This document shows, one piece after another, positions 18,692-27,648 of a DNA stretch of 64,000 nt. This DNA is from Methanospirillum lacunae. GTDB lineage: Archaea; Halobacteriota; Methanomicrobia; Methanomicrobiales; Methanospirillaceae. Below the pieces are notes generated by a model. It saw only the letters and a program-made list of their open reading frames with translations. It was not told the DNA's origin and made no database searches. The translations under genes were made by a program, and so were the position numbers. The DNA lies in assembly GCF_046195335.1 (NCBI RefSeq), contig NZ_CP176093.1. One strand, written 5' to 3'. Numbering within the stretch: the first letter of the stretch is position 1; the number at the start of each line of letters is the position of its first letter.

Positions 18692-19079
18692 GCAGCAGTA
18701 TAGTATATCAGGCCATCCCATTACCGATACGAGAATGAAAAAAACTATACGGACTGCTGATGGAAAATGGCTTGACATTAATCCTGATACAGATGTCAAC
18801 ATTATTCGCCAGCCACGAAATGTTACTCGGACAGGGACTGATTTCGCCCATGGTGAGGATCTCTATCTTACAACAGACACACATAATGTCAGACATTACT
18901 ATGTGATCTCCTGGGTAGCTGAAGGAAGAAGCACTAAAGAGTCATACAGGACCTTGACCGAGGAACAGAAAGATACATTCATCCGCGACCATGTTCACAG
19001 AGCAGGAAAAATAGGCCTTGATCCAGATGTTGCTGATCACATAGAAAAATTATTTCCAGGCTTTTTGAAACGAAAATAG
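18684..19079 (+). CDS. Unknown 131-aa protein coupled to the recombinase
   Basis: I do not recognise this protein. It is soluble and charged, with N-terminal KTIRTADGKWLDI, then YYVISWVAEGRSTKES and a helical C-terminus ending in FLKRK. The ATG at 18684 overlaps the end of the recombinase gene (stop 18689-18691), implying translational coupling. An upstream ATG at 18630 lies deep in the recombinase and is less likely. A role tied to the recombinase is inference from overlap only. Confidence 0.55.
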   Translation: MSEQQYSISGHPITDTRMKKTIRTADGKWLDINPDTDVNIIRQPRNVTRTGTDFAHGEDLYLTTDTHNVRHYYVISWVAEGRSTKESYRTLTEEQKDTFIRDHVHRAGKIGLDPDVADHIEKLFPGFLKRK

Positions 19080-19212
19080 CCAGATGTTATTGATTGAACT
19101 ACTCGGGTATACCAACCACGGCAACCGGATGAATCAGCACGGTCTTTAAGAGATCAGATCCAATAGATACAGGCCTTGTAGTCATATGTTAGCATGGACT
19201 CATAGGCATAAT

Positions 19213-19285
19213 ACCCCCGTAGTGTAGCGGTCAATCATCTCGGATTTTGGTTCCGATGACGACGGTTCGAATCCGTCCGGGGGTA
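19213..19285 (+). tRNA. tRNA-Gln (TTG)
   Basis: Acceptor stem ACCCCCG/CGGGGGT, D arm with GTAGCGGTCA, anticodon stem TCGGA/TCCGA with loop TTTTGGT (anticodon TTG, Gln), T arm ACGGTTCGAATCCGT and discriminator A. No intron and no CCA encoded. Confidence 0.95.
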
Positions 19286-19289
19286 CTTA

Positions 19290-19296
19290 TTTTTTT
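19290..19296 (+). terminator. T-rich terminator after tRNA-Gln
   Basis: Seven consecutive T residues begin 5 nt past the tRNA end. Confidence 0.5.
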
Positions 19297-19398
19297 ACAT
19301 TTTATGATGGATTATTGGTATATGATATCCAGCCATCACAACAGTTATGTACTCGTCCAAATAATCTCCTATCACCGAGTACCGGAGTAGTTACACAT

Positions 19399-21576
19399 AT
19401 GATAGGCATTCGATGGATCGATTTTGATCATATCCCTGACCGGTTATCCGGACTTATAGACCTGTCCTATAATCTCTGGTCATCATGGCATCCGGAAGCC
19501 CAGATGCTATTTAAAAACCTGAACAAGCAGGGCTGGAAGGAGAGTATTCATAACCCGGTACTGATGCTGCAGCAGCTTCCGCCTGAAATTCTCCAGGAGG
19601 GAAGCGAAAATCCGGAGTACACCAATCAATATGATGCTGTCATTGCCAAATTCCAAAGGTATATGCTAGCCAAAAATCAGTGGTTTACCGAGTATTACCC
19701 TGAACATCAACGTCATAAGATTGCGTACTTTTCAGCAGAGTACGGATTGCAGCACTCACTTCCATTTTATGCCGGTGGGCTAGGATTTCTAGCCGGCGAC
19801 CATTTAAAAGAATGTAGTGATCTTGGAGTTCCGGTTGTAGCTATCGGATTCATGTACTCAGACGGATATCTTCACCAACGGATTAGAAGTGACGGATGGC
19901 AGGAGGACGTTGAAGAAAAACTTGACCGGGATAACGCTCCTATCAAACGGGTCTTGAACAAAGATGGAGAACAACTCATTCTACAGGTCCCGTTCATCAC
20001 TCCGCAGATACATTTCTCTATCTGGCGGGTAGACATCGGCAGGATCATTCTCTATCTCATTGACACAGAAATTGAACAGAATCCCCCACACCTGCGTAAT
20101 ATCAGTAGCCGCCTTTACAGTAGTATAAACGAAATGCGACTTCTACAGGAGATTGTTCTTGGAGTAGGAGGTACTCACCTCCTTCATGAATTAGGAATCC
20201 AGTACTCTGCGATTCACTTGAATGAGGGACACGCATCGTTCGCTCTTGTGGAACGGTTTAGGCAGAAAGTCGAGGCAGGACTTGATCCCACTGAGGCCTG
20301 GCGTCAGGTTAAGGAGACATCCCTTTTCACAACCCATACCCCAGTACCTGCTGGGCATGACAAATTCCCCCATTGGATGCTTGATAAGTACTTTGGTCAG
20401 TATTATGGGGCATTGACAATGACACGTGATGAGTTCCTAAAAGCAGGATCTCATCAGGAAGATCCACCAGACATGTTCAACATGGCTGCGTTTGCCCTCA
20501 GGATGTCTGCCTATTCAAACGGAGTGAGTGTAAAACACGGGGAAGTTGCAAGAAAGATGTGGCATTTCCTCTGGCCTGAAGAGAAACTCGATGATGTTCC
20601 AATTGGATCAATCACCAACGGAGTCCATGTTCCAACCTGGATGAACCCGCGGTTGATCCAATTGATGAACAGATACCTCTCACCTATCTGTCCGGACTGG
20701 CTCGATCACCATGACAAGGATTATGTGTGGGCACTCATTGACAGGATTCCTGATGAAAAACTCTGGGAACTCCATTATAATCTAAAAATAAAACTGATAA
20801 ACCGTATCCTCCAATTCAAGCGACGTGATTGGATGAAATACCAGGCAGATTGTGCAAACGTAGTCGCCGGAGGGGCCCTGATTGATCCAAACACACTTAC
20901 AATAGGGTTTGCACGAAGATTCTCAACGTATAAACGTGCTGATCTTATCTTCAGAGATCTTGACCGCATTAAAAAAATTCTGAACAATCCCTGGAAACCA
21001 GTGCAGATCATCTTTGCAGGAAAAGCACACCCTGCAGACGATGAAGGAAAGCGGATATTACAGCGTATCTACCAGTATGCCCAACAACCAGAGTTTGGTG
21101 GAAGGATCGCTTTTATTGAAGACTATGGTGAACAGATTGCCAAATATCTCGTTCAGGGTGTTGATATCTGGATGAACAACCCGGTTCCACCTCTTGAGGC
21201 AAGTGGTACAAGCGGGATGAAGGCCGCAGTGAATGGAGTACTCAATCTCTCTATCGGAGATGGATGGTGGCTTGAGGGATACAACAAGAAAAACGGATGG
21301 ATATTTGGAGATAACCAAAAAAACTCGGGTGGAGATCGTGACTGGGAGGATGCCATTGAACTGTATGATCTTCTGGAAAAAGAGATCGTTCCACTCTACT
21401 ATGATACAAATCTTGATAATGTCCCCCATGCCTGGGTGCAGATGATGAAAGAGACGATAAAGAGTAATGCACCTAAGTTTTCAGCCAGAAGAATGGTGAA
21501 AGAGTACGTGCATAAATATTACATTCCGGCAATCTCATGCACAGAATGCAATAACGCATTCGAACCATTCCATTAA
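19399..21576 (+). CDS. glgP: Alpha-glucan (glycogen) phosphorylase, GT35
   Basis: This enzyme releases glucose-1-phosphate from glycogen using pyridoxal phosphate. The C-terminal half carries the PLP-lysine region EASGTSGMKAAVNGVLNLS and GDGWWLEGYN; the middle has TIGFARRFSTYKRADL and AGKAHPADDEGK. Glycogen is a known reserve of methanogens. A TTG at 19315 would add 28 residues. I prefer ATG 19399 (MIGIRWIDFDHIP), giving 725 aa, because homologous proteins begin near the ERLSGL-like segment. The gene runs alone, with the HTH/LSm pair converging on it. Confidence 0.9.
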   Translation: MIGIRWIDFDHIPDRLSGLIDLSYNLWSSWHPEAQMLFKNLNKQGWKESIHNPVLMLQQLPPEILQEGSENPEYTNQYDAVIAKFQRYMLAKNQWFTEYYPEHQRHKIAYFSAEYGLQHSLPFYAGGLGFLAGDHLKECSDLGVPVVAIGFMYSDGYLHQRIRSDGWQEDVEEKLDRDNAPIKRVLNKDGEQLILQVPFITPQIHFSIWRVDIGRIILYLIDTEIEQNPPHLRNISSRLYSSINEMRLLQEIVLGVGGTHLLHELGIQYSAIHLNEGHASFALVERFRQKVEAGLDPTEAWRQVKETSLFTTHTPVPAGHDKFPHWMLDKYFGQYYGALTMTRDEFLKAGSHQEDPPDMFNMAAFALRMSAYSNGVSVKHGEVARKMWHFLWPEEKLDDVPIGSITNGVHVPTWMNPRLIQLMNRYLSPICPDWLDHHDKDYVWALIDRIPDEKLWELHYNLKIKLINRILQFKRRDWMKYQADCANVVAGGALIDPNTLTIGFARRFSTYKRADLIFRDLDRIKKILNNPWKPVQIIFAGKAHPADDEGKRILQRIYQYAQQPEFGGRIAFIEDYGEQIAKYLVQGVDIWMNNPVPPLEASGTSGMKAAVNGVLNLSIGDGWWLEGYNKKNGWIFGDNQKNSGGDRDWEDAIELYDLLEKEIVPLYYDTNLDNVPHAWVQMMKETIKSNAPKFSARRMVKEYVHKYYIPAISCTECNNAFEPFH

Positions 21577-21605
21577 TTTTTAAAATCAGAAGGGAAGTAT
21601 TACAG

Positions 21606-21974
21606 TTATGCTTCTTCTTCCTCTTCAGGATTCTCAACTTCAACATCAGAGATTGCAAGTTGATACATCCAATCCAGGAGAAGATTACACTCATTCACTG
21701 AGCATTCCAAATCACAGGCTATACAAGGGATTAACTCTTCACCGGCAAGAAGACAGCGGGGGTCAACCGGGCCTTTCTTAGCTATCAGACGAAATGTCTT
21801 GATGCCATCCTGCCTGTACTCAATCCTCTCCACCCGGTTGGTATCAAGGAGCTTTTTAACGATACGGGAGCATTTCCGGCTGTCAACTCCCAGCATCTTC
21901 CAGAGTTCACTCTGCAGAACACCTTCAGGCTGACTAGCTATCAGCCTGAAAGCGTCTTCTTCGGATCCGGTCAT
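21606..21974 (-). CDS. Winged-helix protein with C-terminal Cys cluster
   Basis: This protein of 122 aa has an N-terminal winged helix (residues 1-68: EDAFRLIASQPEGVLQSEL, then SRKCSRIVKKLLDTNRV and a wing IEYRQDGIKTFRL). A Cys-bearing segment (CLLAG, CIACDLEC, ECNLLL) may bind zinc or an Fe-S cluster, and the tail is acidic. It begins 7 nt after the stop of the LSm gene, so the two are co-transcribed. It is probably a DNA-binding regulator or a transcription-associated factor of methanogens. The target is unknown. Confidence 0.65.
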   Translation of the reverse strand: MTGSEEDAFRLIASQPEGVLQSELWKMLGVDSRKCSRIVKKLLDTNRVERIEYRQDGIKTFRLIAKKGPVDPRCLLAGEELIPCIACDLECSVNECNLLLDWMYQLAISDVEVENPEEEEEA

Positions 21975-21981
21975 GATCAGA

Positions 21982-22218
21982 TTATGCTACCGGTGCAATC
22001 GAGAGAATGTTGTTACCCCTGATGACAAGCGATCCAAGGTCACGCCTATTTGCTGCATCAGTTGTCTCTATACTATCTTCAAGATGCAGATTCAGATACT
22101 CATCAACGGCGACCAGCCTGCCCTGGAAGATCCGTCCTTCGTCTTTCATCTCCACTGAAATGGTACTGTCAACGAGAGAATATACCTTTTTTATTGGAAG
22201 GACAATGCTGCTAACCAT
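21982..22218 (-). CDS. Sm-like archaeal protein (LSm)
   Basis: This 78-aa protein has the Sm1 motif (ISVEMKDEGRIFQGRLVAVD, then EYLNLHLED) and Sm2 (LVIRGNNILSI). Such proteins form RNA-binding rings of six or seven subunits and act in RNA metabolism. No ribosome binding site is obvious. TTTAATATG about 25 nt upstream suggests a leaderless transcript. It is followed at 7 nt by the winged-helix gene. Confidence 0.9.
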   Translation of the reverse strand: MVSSIVLPIKKVYSLVDSTISVEMKDEGRIFQGRLVAVDEYLNLHLEDSIETTDAANRRDLGSLVIRGNNILSIAPVA

Positions 22219-22283
22219 CTGCCTTAGGTGAGGGACCCTGGCATATTAAAGGTTCCTAAACAGGGGAGATGGGATCAAAGGAA

Positions 22284-23276
22284 TTATTGTTCCCTGTAAA
22301 TTTCTTCGATCTTTTTAATGATACCCGCACTCCCAATATAGATAGGAGTCCTCTGATGAACTTTTTCAGGCTGTATATCTAGTGGACTTTGATACCCATC
22401 AGTTATGGCGCCACCTGCCTGGGTGATAATGTATCCTAGCGGATTTGCTTCAAAGAGTAGGCGAAGCTTACCCTTGGGACTCTTTTTAAGGGCAGGATAA
22501 GTGTAGATTCCTCCATAGACTAAGAGTTGGTGACAGTCTGCAACAAATGAACCAGAGTACCTGACCTTGAAACCCTTTTCATCAAAGTAACTAAGAACCT
22601 TTTCATGGGCTGGAATGTAGTCTTTATACACCCCGCCTGATCCATATATCTTCCCTTCAGGAATATCAAATGACTTTTTCAAGAGGTAATAATGCTCGGA
22701 TTTAGGATCCCAGGCAAAACTTTGAACTCCCTTACCTACAGAAACGACCAGAACAGTCAGAGGGCCAAAGAGTGTGTAACAGGCAGCTTTGAGGTTTGAA
22801 CCTTTCTGCATTACCCCTCCACTTTCGTAAATACCTACAATAGTTCCGACGGCAAGGTTTGTTGAGATCAATGATGAGCCATCGAGTGGGTCCATCACCA
22901 TTGCATATTCACGCCTGGAATTCTCAAACCTTATGATGTCTTCCTGTTCTTCTGAAGCAATCTCCCTGACGTATCCAGATTCACCAATAACTTTGATCAG
23001 ATGAGCATCAGCCCACTTGTCTAAAGCTGCCTGAACTTCACCTGAGGCATTCAGGGTATGTTCATAAAACTGATTATCTAAAAAGGCTTTTCTGATTGGC
23101 TCCATCTGGCGTGAGATGAGGCGGATGAGTTGAACAAGATCGGGATCACAGCCACAATCTTCGAGATATTTCTGAAGATAAACCATTCTATTACTCTGTG
23201 TCAATGAAGGTGGATCATTATTGTATATACCGGCTTGGATCTGGAGATAAGAACACTCCGAGTCTTTCAAACTCAT
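22284..23276 (-). CDS. fbp: Fructose-1,6-bisphosphatase, class I
   Basis: This 330-aa enzyme hydrolyses fructose-1,6-bisphosphate to fructose-6-phosphate in gluconeogenesis. The class I signature is clear: MDPLDGSSLIS (metal-binding Asp residues), GTIVGIYE, VRYSGSFVADCHQLL and LLFEANPLGYIITQAGG. Many archaea use a bifunctional class V aldolase/phosphatase instead, so a class I enzyme suggests bacterial origin (inference). With PGK and glucan phosphorylase in the window it fits a carbohydrate storage theme. ATG 23276 is the first start; a later Met (about codon 31) is possible. Confidence 0.93.
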   Translation of the reverse strand: MSLKDSECSYLQIQAGIYNNDPPSLTQSNRMVYLQKYLEDCGCDPDLVQLIRLISRQMEPIRKAFLDNQFYEHTLNASGEVQAALDKWADAHLIKVIGESGYVREIASEEQEDIIRFENSRREYAMVMDPLDGSSLISTNLAVGTIVGIYESGGVMQKGSNLKAACYTLFGPLTVLVVSVGKGVQSFAWDPKSEHYYLLKKSFDIPEGKIYGSGGVYKDYIPAHEKVLSYFDEKGFKVRYSGSFVADCHQLLVYGGIYTYPALKKSPKGKLRLLFEANPLGYIITQAGGAITDGYQSPLDIQPEKVHQRTPIYIGSAGIIKKIEEIYREQ

Positions 23277-23326
23277 CCAAAGACATTTTATATATTCAAT
23301 GAATATTCTCTACCCAGAGGTTTTAC

Positions 23327-25174
23327 TTGGTCTCACTGCTTCTGATAGATACAGATTTTGATTTTTGTTCGGGTATCTATACGGAATTCGGAAAAAACCA
23401 AAACTATTCGCTCCATATTATTTCATCATGGAATGAGGCACGAGAAACACTGGTTCATCACAGCATCGATATTATTATTTCTGGCTTTGACTTGAAAGAG
23501 AGCCTTGAATTCTTAAGGGAGATCAGGAGTTCAAAAAATTTAACTCCCTTTATTATTCTGATAAAACATGGTGATGAAACGGGGATTATTGAAGGAATTA
23601 GTCAGGGGGCAGATCTTGTCCTTCCAAAAACTGATCCTATCTCACTCTGCCCTGCATTGGATACTGCCATTAACCGTTTTTTATCACAAATATCAACCTC
23701 TTCCTCGTGGAAAGAGGTTGTGCCTATATCTATGCAAGATAATGTATCATCAGAGTCAGATTACGCTGTCAGAGATTATAGAGTTGTCTTAAATGCAATT
23801 CCCTTACCAGTCTTTTTACGAAACCTCAATGGAATTTATATTGATTGTAATACTGCATTTGAAAAGTTCGTTAGAATTAATAAAAACGATATTGTAGGTA
23901 AGTCAAACTATGATTTCTTTCCAAGAGAGGTCGCTGACCACTATCACTACATGGATGAACTCATTATTGAAAACCCATATGTCCAGCAATATGAATATAG
24001 TTTCGAGAATCACCAGGGAGGGACCAATAATATACTCATTTCAAAAAATGTCCTTCAAATTGGAGACGGAAAAATTTGCGGAATTATCGGAGTCATTTTT
24101 GATATCAGTGATCGTAAGAAGTTTGAGGAGATCGTTTATACCAGTGAAGAAAAATACAGGACGTTAGCAGATTACACATATGACTGGGAGGCATTGATAA
24201 GTCCAGAAAGAATATACCGGTATGTCTCGCCATCCTGTGAGAGGATAACGGGATATCTGCCTATTGATTTTATTTCAAATCCCGATCTTGTAATCAACAT
24301 TACTCATCCTGATGACATGGAGAAGATACAACGCCATTACCTGGGTGGTTTCAACCAAGATACCGGTCCTTTCCAGACAGACTATCGGATCATTACCCGT
24401 TCAGGAGAAGAACGCTGGTTAAGTCATATCTGTCAGTCCGTATTTAGGGATGATGGCTCCTGGATTGGACGCCGAGAGAGTAAATGCGATATCACATTCA
24501 GAAAAGAGATCGAAAAGGCATATTTAGAGACAAATCTGAAACTTAATCTCCTTTCAAGTATAACCAGGCACGATGTTTTAAATCAACTATCAGCTCTTGT
24601 TGGCTATACAGACATTGCATTAGAAATGACCACCGATCCTGATATCGGTGTCATGCTGAAACGGGTTATGTCAACTGCGAAAACCATATCAGACCAGATT
24701 TCTTTCACACGGACATATCAGGATATCGGAATCAAGGCTCCGGCATGGCAGGAAGTGAATGATGTTATCAAACGAGCAACAGCCGGTGTCTCAATTGAAT
24801 TTATTGAGATAGACGTAACATTAACAGGTCTTGAGGTGCTTGCTGATCCACTCCTTGAAAGGGTGTTCTTCTGTCTGCTTGACAACTCAGAGAGACATGG
24901 AAAATACGTTACACGATCACGGTTCTCATGCCGGGATGAGAATGAATGTTTGATTATCGTGTACGAAGATAATGGAGTTGGAATCGATACTCGCGAAAAA
25001 GATCGGGTTTTTGATAGAGGATATGGAAAAAACACGGGGTTTGGACTCTTTCTTGCCAAAGAAATCCTTGCAATATCTGGAGAGTCAATTACTGAGAAAG
25101 GAGAACCCGGAAAGGGAGTTGTATTTGAGATTAGATTCCAACCAGGATCATTCAGACGTCGTCCGTCAACCTGA
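23327..25174 (+). CDS. Receiver-PAS-PAS histidine kinase with degenerate receiver
   Basis: This 615-aa cytosolic kinase starts with a receiver-like fold (about 1-115) in which the usual phosphoacceptor Asp is replaced by Gly 53 (IIISGFDL); the conserved Lys region (LPKTDP) remains. Two PAS domains follow (about 140-265 and 275-395). The kinase module has SSITRHDVLNQ, LLDNSERHG, EDNGVGID and GFGLFLAKEIL. The start is TTG 23327, supported by AGAGG 7 nt upstream and by the receiver beginning directly at LLLIDTD. The loss of Asp suggests the receiver serves binding rather than phosphorylation. It is divergent from fbp with 50 bp between. Confidence 0.88.
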   Translation: MVSLLLIDTDFDFCSGIYTEFGKNQNYSLHIISSWNEARETLVHHSIDIIISGFDLKESLEFLREIRSSKNLTPFIILIKHGDETGIIEGISQGADLVLPKTDPISLCPALDTAINRFLSQISTSSSWKEVVPISMQDNVSSESDYAVRDYRVVLNAIPLPVFLRNLNGIYIDCNTAFEKFVRINKNDIVGKSNYDFFPREVADHYHYMDELIIENPYVQQYEYSFENHQGGTNNILISKNVLQIGDGKICGIIGVIFDISDRKKFEEIVYTSEEKYRTLADYTYDWEALISPERIYRYVSPSCERITGYLPIDFISNPDLVINITHPDDMEKIQRHYLGGFNQDTGPFQTDYRIITRSGEERWLSHICQSVFRDDGSWIGRRESKCDITFRKEIEKAYLETNLKLNLLSSITRHDVLNQLSALVGYTDIALEMTTDPDIGVMLKRVMSTAKTISDQISFTRTYQDIGIKAPAWQEVNDVIKRATAGVSIEFIEIDVTLTGLEVLADPLLERVFFCLLDNSERHGKYVTRSRFSCRDENECLIIVYEDNGVGIDTREKDRVFDRGYGKNTGFGLFLAKEILAISGESITEKGEPGKGVVFEIRFQPGSFRRRPST

Positions 25175-25242
25175 CCACTATGGGTCCCAAATTACCATGT
25201 AGCTTTATCGGGAAAGGTAACTGAATATGAGGTATGAAATCA

Positions 25243-25386
25243 ATGAGATGCACGATATGTGGACATATCTATAATCCAGATACCGGAGACGGGGAAATTC
25301 AGGCTGGAGTTGATTTTGCTGATGTCCCAGATACATGGAAATGCCCGATATGCATGGCTGACAAATCCATGTTTATTACAGTATGA
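25243..25386 (+). CDS. Rubredoxin
   Basis: This 47-aa iron protein has the two knuckles CTICG and CPICM with Tyr in GHIYNPDTGD and the GV-FADVP-TWKCP segment, all diagnostic of rubredoxin. It carries one electron at a Cys4 iron site, commonly for oxygen or peroxide defence in anaerobes. ATG 25234 is in frame, but GAGGT (25229-25233) abuts it; spacing to ATG 25243 is 9 nt, so I choose 25243. It lies between a PAS kinase and a PAS-diadenylate cyclase gene. Confidence 0.93.
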   Translation: MRCTICGHIYNPDTGDGEIQAGVDFADVPDTWKCPICMADKSMFITV

Positions 25387-25403
25387 AACCGTCAAGGATC
25401 AAT

Positions 25404-27002
25404 TCACCCAATAACCTTTACAATTTTTCCATCCTTTATCACCGAGACACGGCCACCACTTTCAGATACAACAAATCCAACTGTCCGGGTGACTGTTGTT
25501 ATTGCTGCTGTTGATGAATGCCGGGTTCCCATTCCTTTTGGAAGAGATGCCTGACTGGCGTCTACAGTAATGTATCGTCCGGCAGCCTCAAGCATACCAT
25601 CCCCTGAAACAACGAAAGCACCATCGAGAAGGGCATATTCTTTTAGCATCTCTCGTACATCTTTCTTAATAACCGTCCGCATATCAGCTGGATGACCATA
25701 AAACGGATTAAGAATAAGTTGACGGGAGCGGGCCATCACTCCATCACGGTCACCAACAAGAAAAGCTGTACCAACAGGTTTACCTTCGCGACCTTCACGT
25801 GCTATCTCAATACATGCCTGTAGAATGGCATCAAATACTTCAGGAGTTATATCTGTCCCTTCAATCACCCGATCACGCCAAATCCGGGTACTGATTCGAC
25901 CTTCACCTTCCGGGGTCTGATCAGTCATATCAGTGCCAATACAAAGAAGGCCGGTAAGCTCCCCTGATGGTGTATAGTATGCTTTTGTTGTCCAGGCGAT
26001 GTAGATTTTACCACCATCTCTTCTTTGATGTTCCATGATATGGATAGCAGTTGGTTCAGATTCATTTGCCACCCCAAGAAAAAGATTGAGAGGGGCAACA
26101 GATTCATGATCAACTCCGGGAGGGAGTAACATACTGATGTGATCTCCCTCAAGTCCCAGATCCATATATCCAAAACACCGGAGAGTCGCATTGTTTGCAA
26201 AGGTGATGACGCCATCTGGATCCATCTTAAGAACAAGTGTCTCAGACAACCAGAGTTTCTCCCTACATTCCCGTTCGGTCTCACGAAGCCTGGCTTTAAG
26301 TTCCTCAGGTTCGCGACGATCCTCAAGAAAAATTATTCCCGACGATACATCAGAATCCCTATGTAGAATGAAAACACTCACTGGGATTGGCCCTTCAGGG
26401 GTGATTAAACTCGCTTCATACCGGGTACCTGACTCTTCATCTGAAGAGAGCAGATCCGAAATATGGAGTCCTTTTATTTGATCTGATGATCTTCCTAAAA
26501 GGTTCAGACACGCCTGATTAAAATCAGTGATCTTACCATCTTCAACATAAAAATAGGCAAGAGGCATCGAGGCAATGATACGTCTTTGAAGATCATATCC
26601 TGTTCTGAATGAACGTTCCAAACGTCCCCGGTTTGAAGCCTGTCTTATTGAAGAAATCAGTGAACGGGACGCAGCCTGACCCGGAGAAATGATTGTTATA
26701 CCAGCAGTAACATCAGTAACAACGAGAGAGGAATCAATAACATTGTAGAGCAGAAAGACACTGGAATCTCCCCGTGACCTGACGTCATGATTCCATTGTA
26801 TTAGATCTAAAGAGTGGGTTGGTTCTGTAGAACCCGGATATCCAGGTCCAGGAACTAGAATAATATCAAAGGCAATTCTGGCATCCTGTACCTTCCCCGC
26901 CTGTAAAGAAGCAGCCTGGACCAGGTCAACCTCCATCTGACCGGTGAGATCAGAGACCAGTATATCACCGCCAGGGCCATGAATCAGAAGAACCCGGATC
27001 AT
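25404..27002 (-). CDS. PAS-containing diadenylate cyclase (DAC domain)
   Basis: This 532-aa protein appears to make the second messenger c-di-AMP. The C-terminal domain (about 385-532) shows the DAC landmarks LDGAFVVSGDG (459-469, the DGA motif) and GTRHSSTAAIT (492-502, the RHR-like motif, with Ser for the last Arg), then VVSESGGRVSVIKDG. Residues 1-125 look like a degenerate receiver-like fold (RVLLIHGPGGD, IILVPGPGYPG). Two PAS domains follow (about 135-235 and 250-365). A sensor-coupled DAC differs from the better-known archaeal DacZ architecture. In methanogens c-di-AMP is linked to osmoregulation, so this may tie that pathway to redox or ligand sensing. Activity is predicted only. Confidence 0.75.
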   Translation of the reverse strand: MIRVLLIHGPGGDILVSDLTGQMEVDLVQAASLQAGKVQDARIAFDIILVPGPGYPGSTEPTHSLDLIQWNHDVRSRGDSSVFLLYNVIDSSLVVTDVTAGITIISPGQAASRSLISSIRQASNRGRLERSFRTGYDLQRRIIASMPLAYFYVEDGKITDFNQACLNLLGRSSDQIKGLHISDLLSSDEESGTRYEASLITPEGPIPVSVFILHRDSDVSSGIIFLEDRREPEELKARLRETERECREKLWLSETLVLKMDPDGVITFANNATLRCFGYMDLGLEGDHISMLLPPGVDHESVAPLNLFLGVANESEPTAIHIMEHQRRDGGKIYIAWTTKAYYTPSGELTGLLCIGTDMTDQTPEGEGRISTRIWRDRVIEGTDITPEVFDAILQACIEIAREGREGKPVGTAFLVGDRDGVMARSRQLILNPFYGHPADMRTVIKKDVREMLKEYALLDGAFVVSGDGMLEAAGRYITVDASQASLPKGMGTRHSSTAAITTVTRTVGFVVSESGGRVSVIKDGKIVKVIG

Positions 27003-27146
27003 TCCATCCCCATTGACTAACCAGTTATTCTGCGATAAGGTGTTCTATGTTTTTATTTATTATATGATGTTTTAGTCTGTCGGATACCTTGGAAAGTAAT
27101 GATACACATTTATTGATCAGAATCACACGATGTCGTACTGATTCAT

Positions 27147-27425
27147 ATGGCGATAAAGAGGAGTCGGGTTATTGCGGAGGGGCGTGTGCAGGGTGTTGGG
27201 TACCGGATGTTTGTCAGGGATCTTGCAGCCATGTACCATCTAAACGGATGGGTGAAGAATTGTACAGATGGTACGGTTGAAGTAGTGATCGAAGGTGAAG
27301 AAGAGAGTGTTAATGAAATGATTGAGGCGATGTATGCCAGGGATTCATACGTAATCAGGGTTGATCGCCTCATTACTAAAAAGGAAACCCCGATTGGTGA
27401 CACCGGATTTGAAATCCGTAGATAA
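27147..27425 (+). CDS. acyP: Acylphosphatase
   Basis: This 92-aa enzyme hydrolyses acyl phosphates. The catalytic loop GRVQGVGYR (Arg 20) and Asn 38 in GWVKNCTDG are in their expected places, followed by VEVVIEGEE. Length is standard. It is a stand-alone gene with no evident operon partners. Confidence 0.93.
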   Translation: MAIKRSRVIAEGRVQGVGYRMFVRDLAAMYHLNGWVKNCTDGTVEVVIEGEEESVNEMIEAMYARDSYVIRVDRLITKKETPIGDTGFEIRR

Positions 27426-27648
27426 TTAAGGGCATATAAGAAGTACAACCATGCAATAATCGAGAATGTTCTAACATAAGTTCTACCGCTCGATAAACAG
27501 AATTAATTATCTCCTGTTTTCTTATGAGAACCTTGACATTACAGAAGAGTATATTTATTTATACTGTATGGATAAGATGCTATACTACTGGGTACATCGT
27601 CAATCATCGTGCCCTGTTTCACTCGGGCATAATTATGGAGATTAAATT

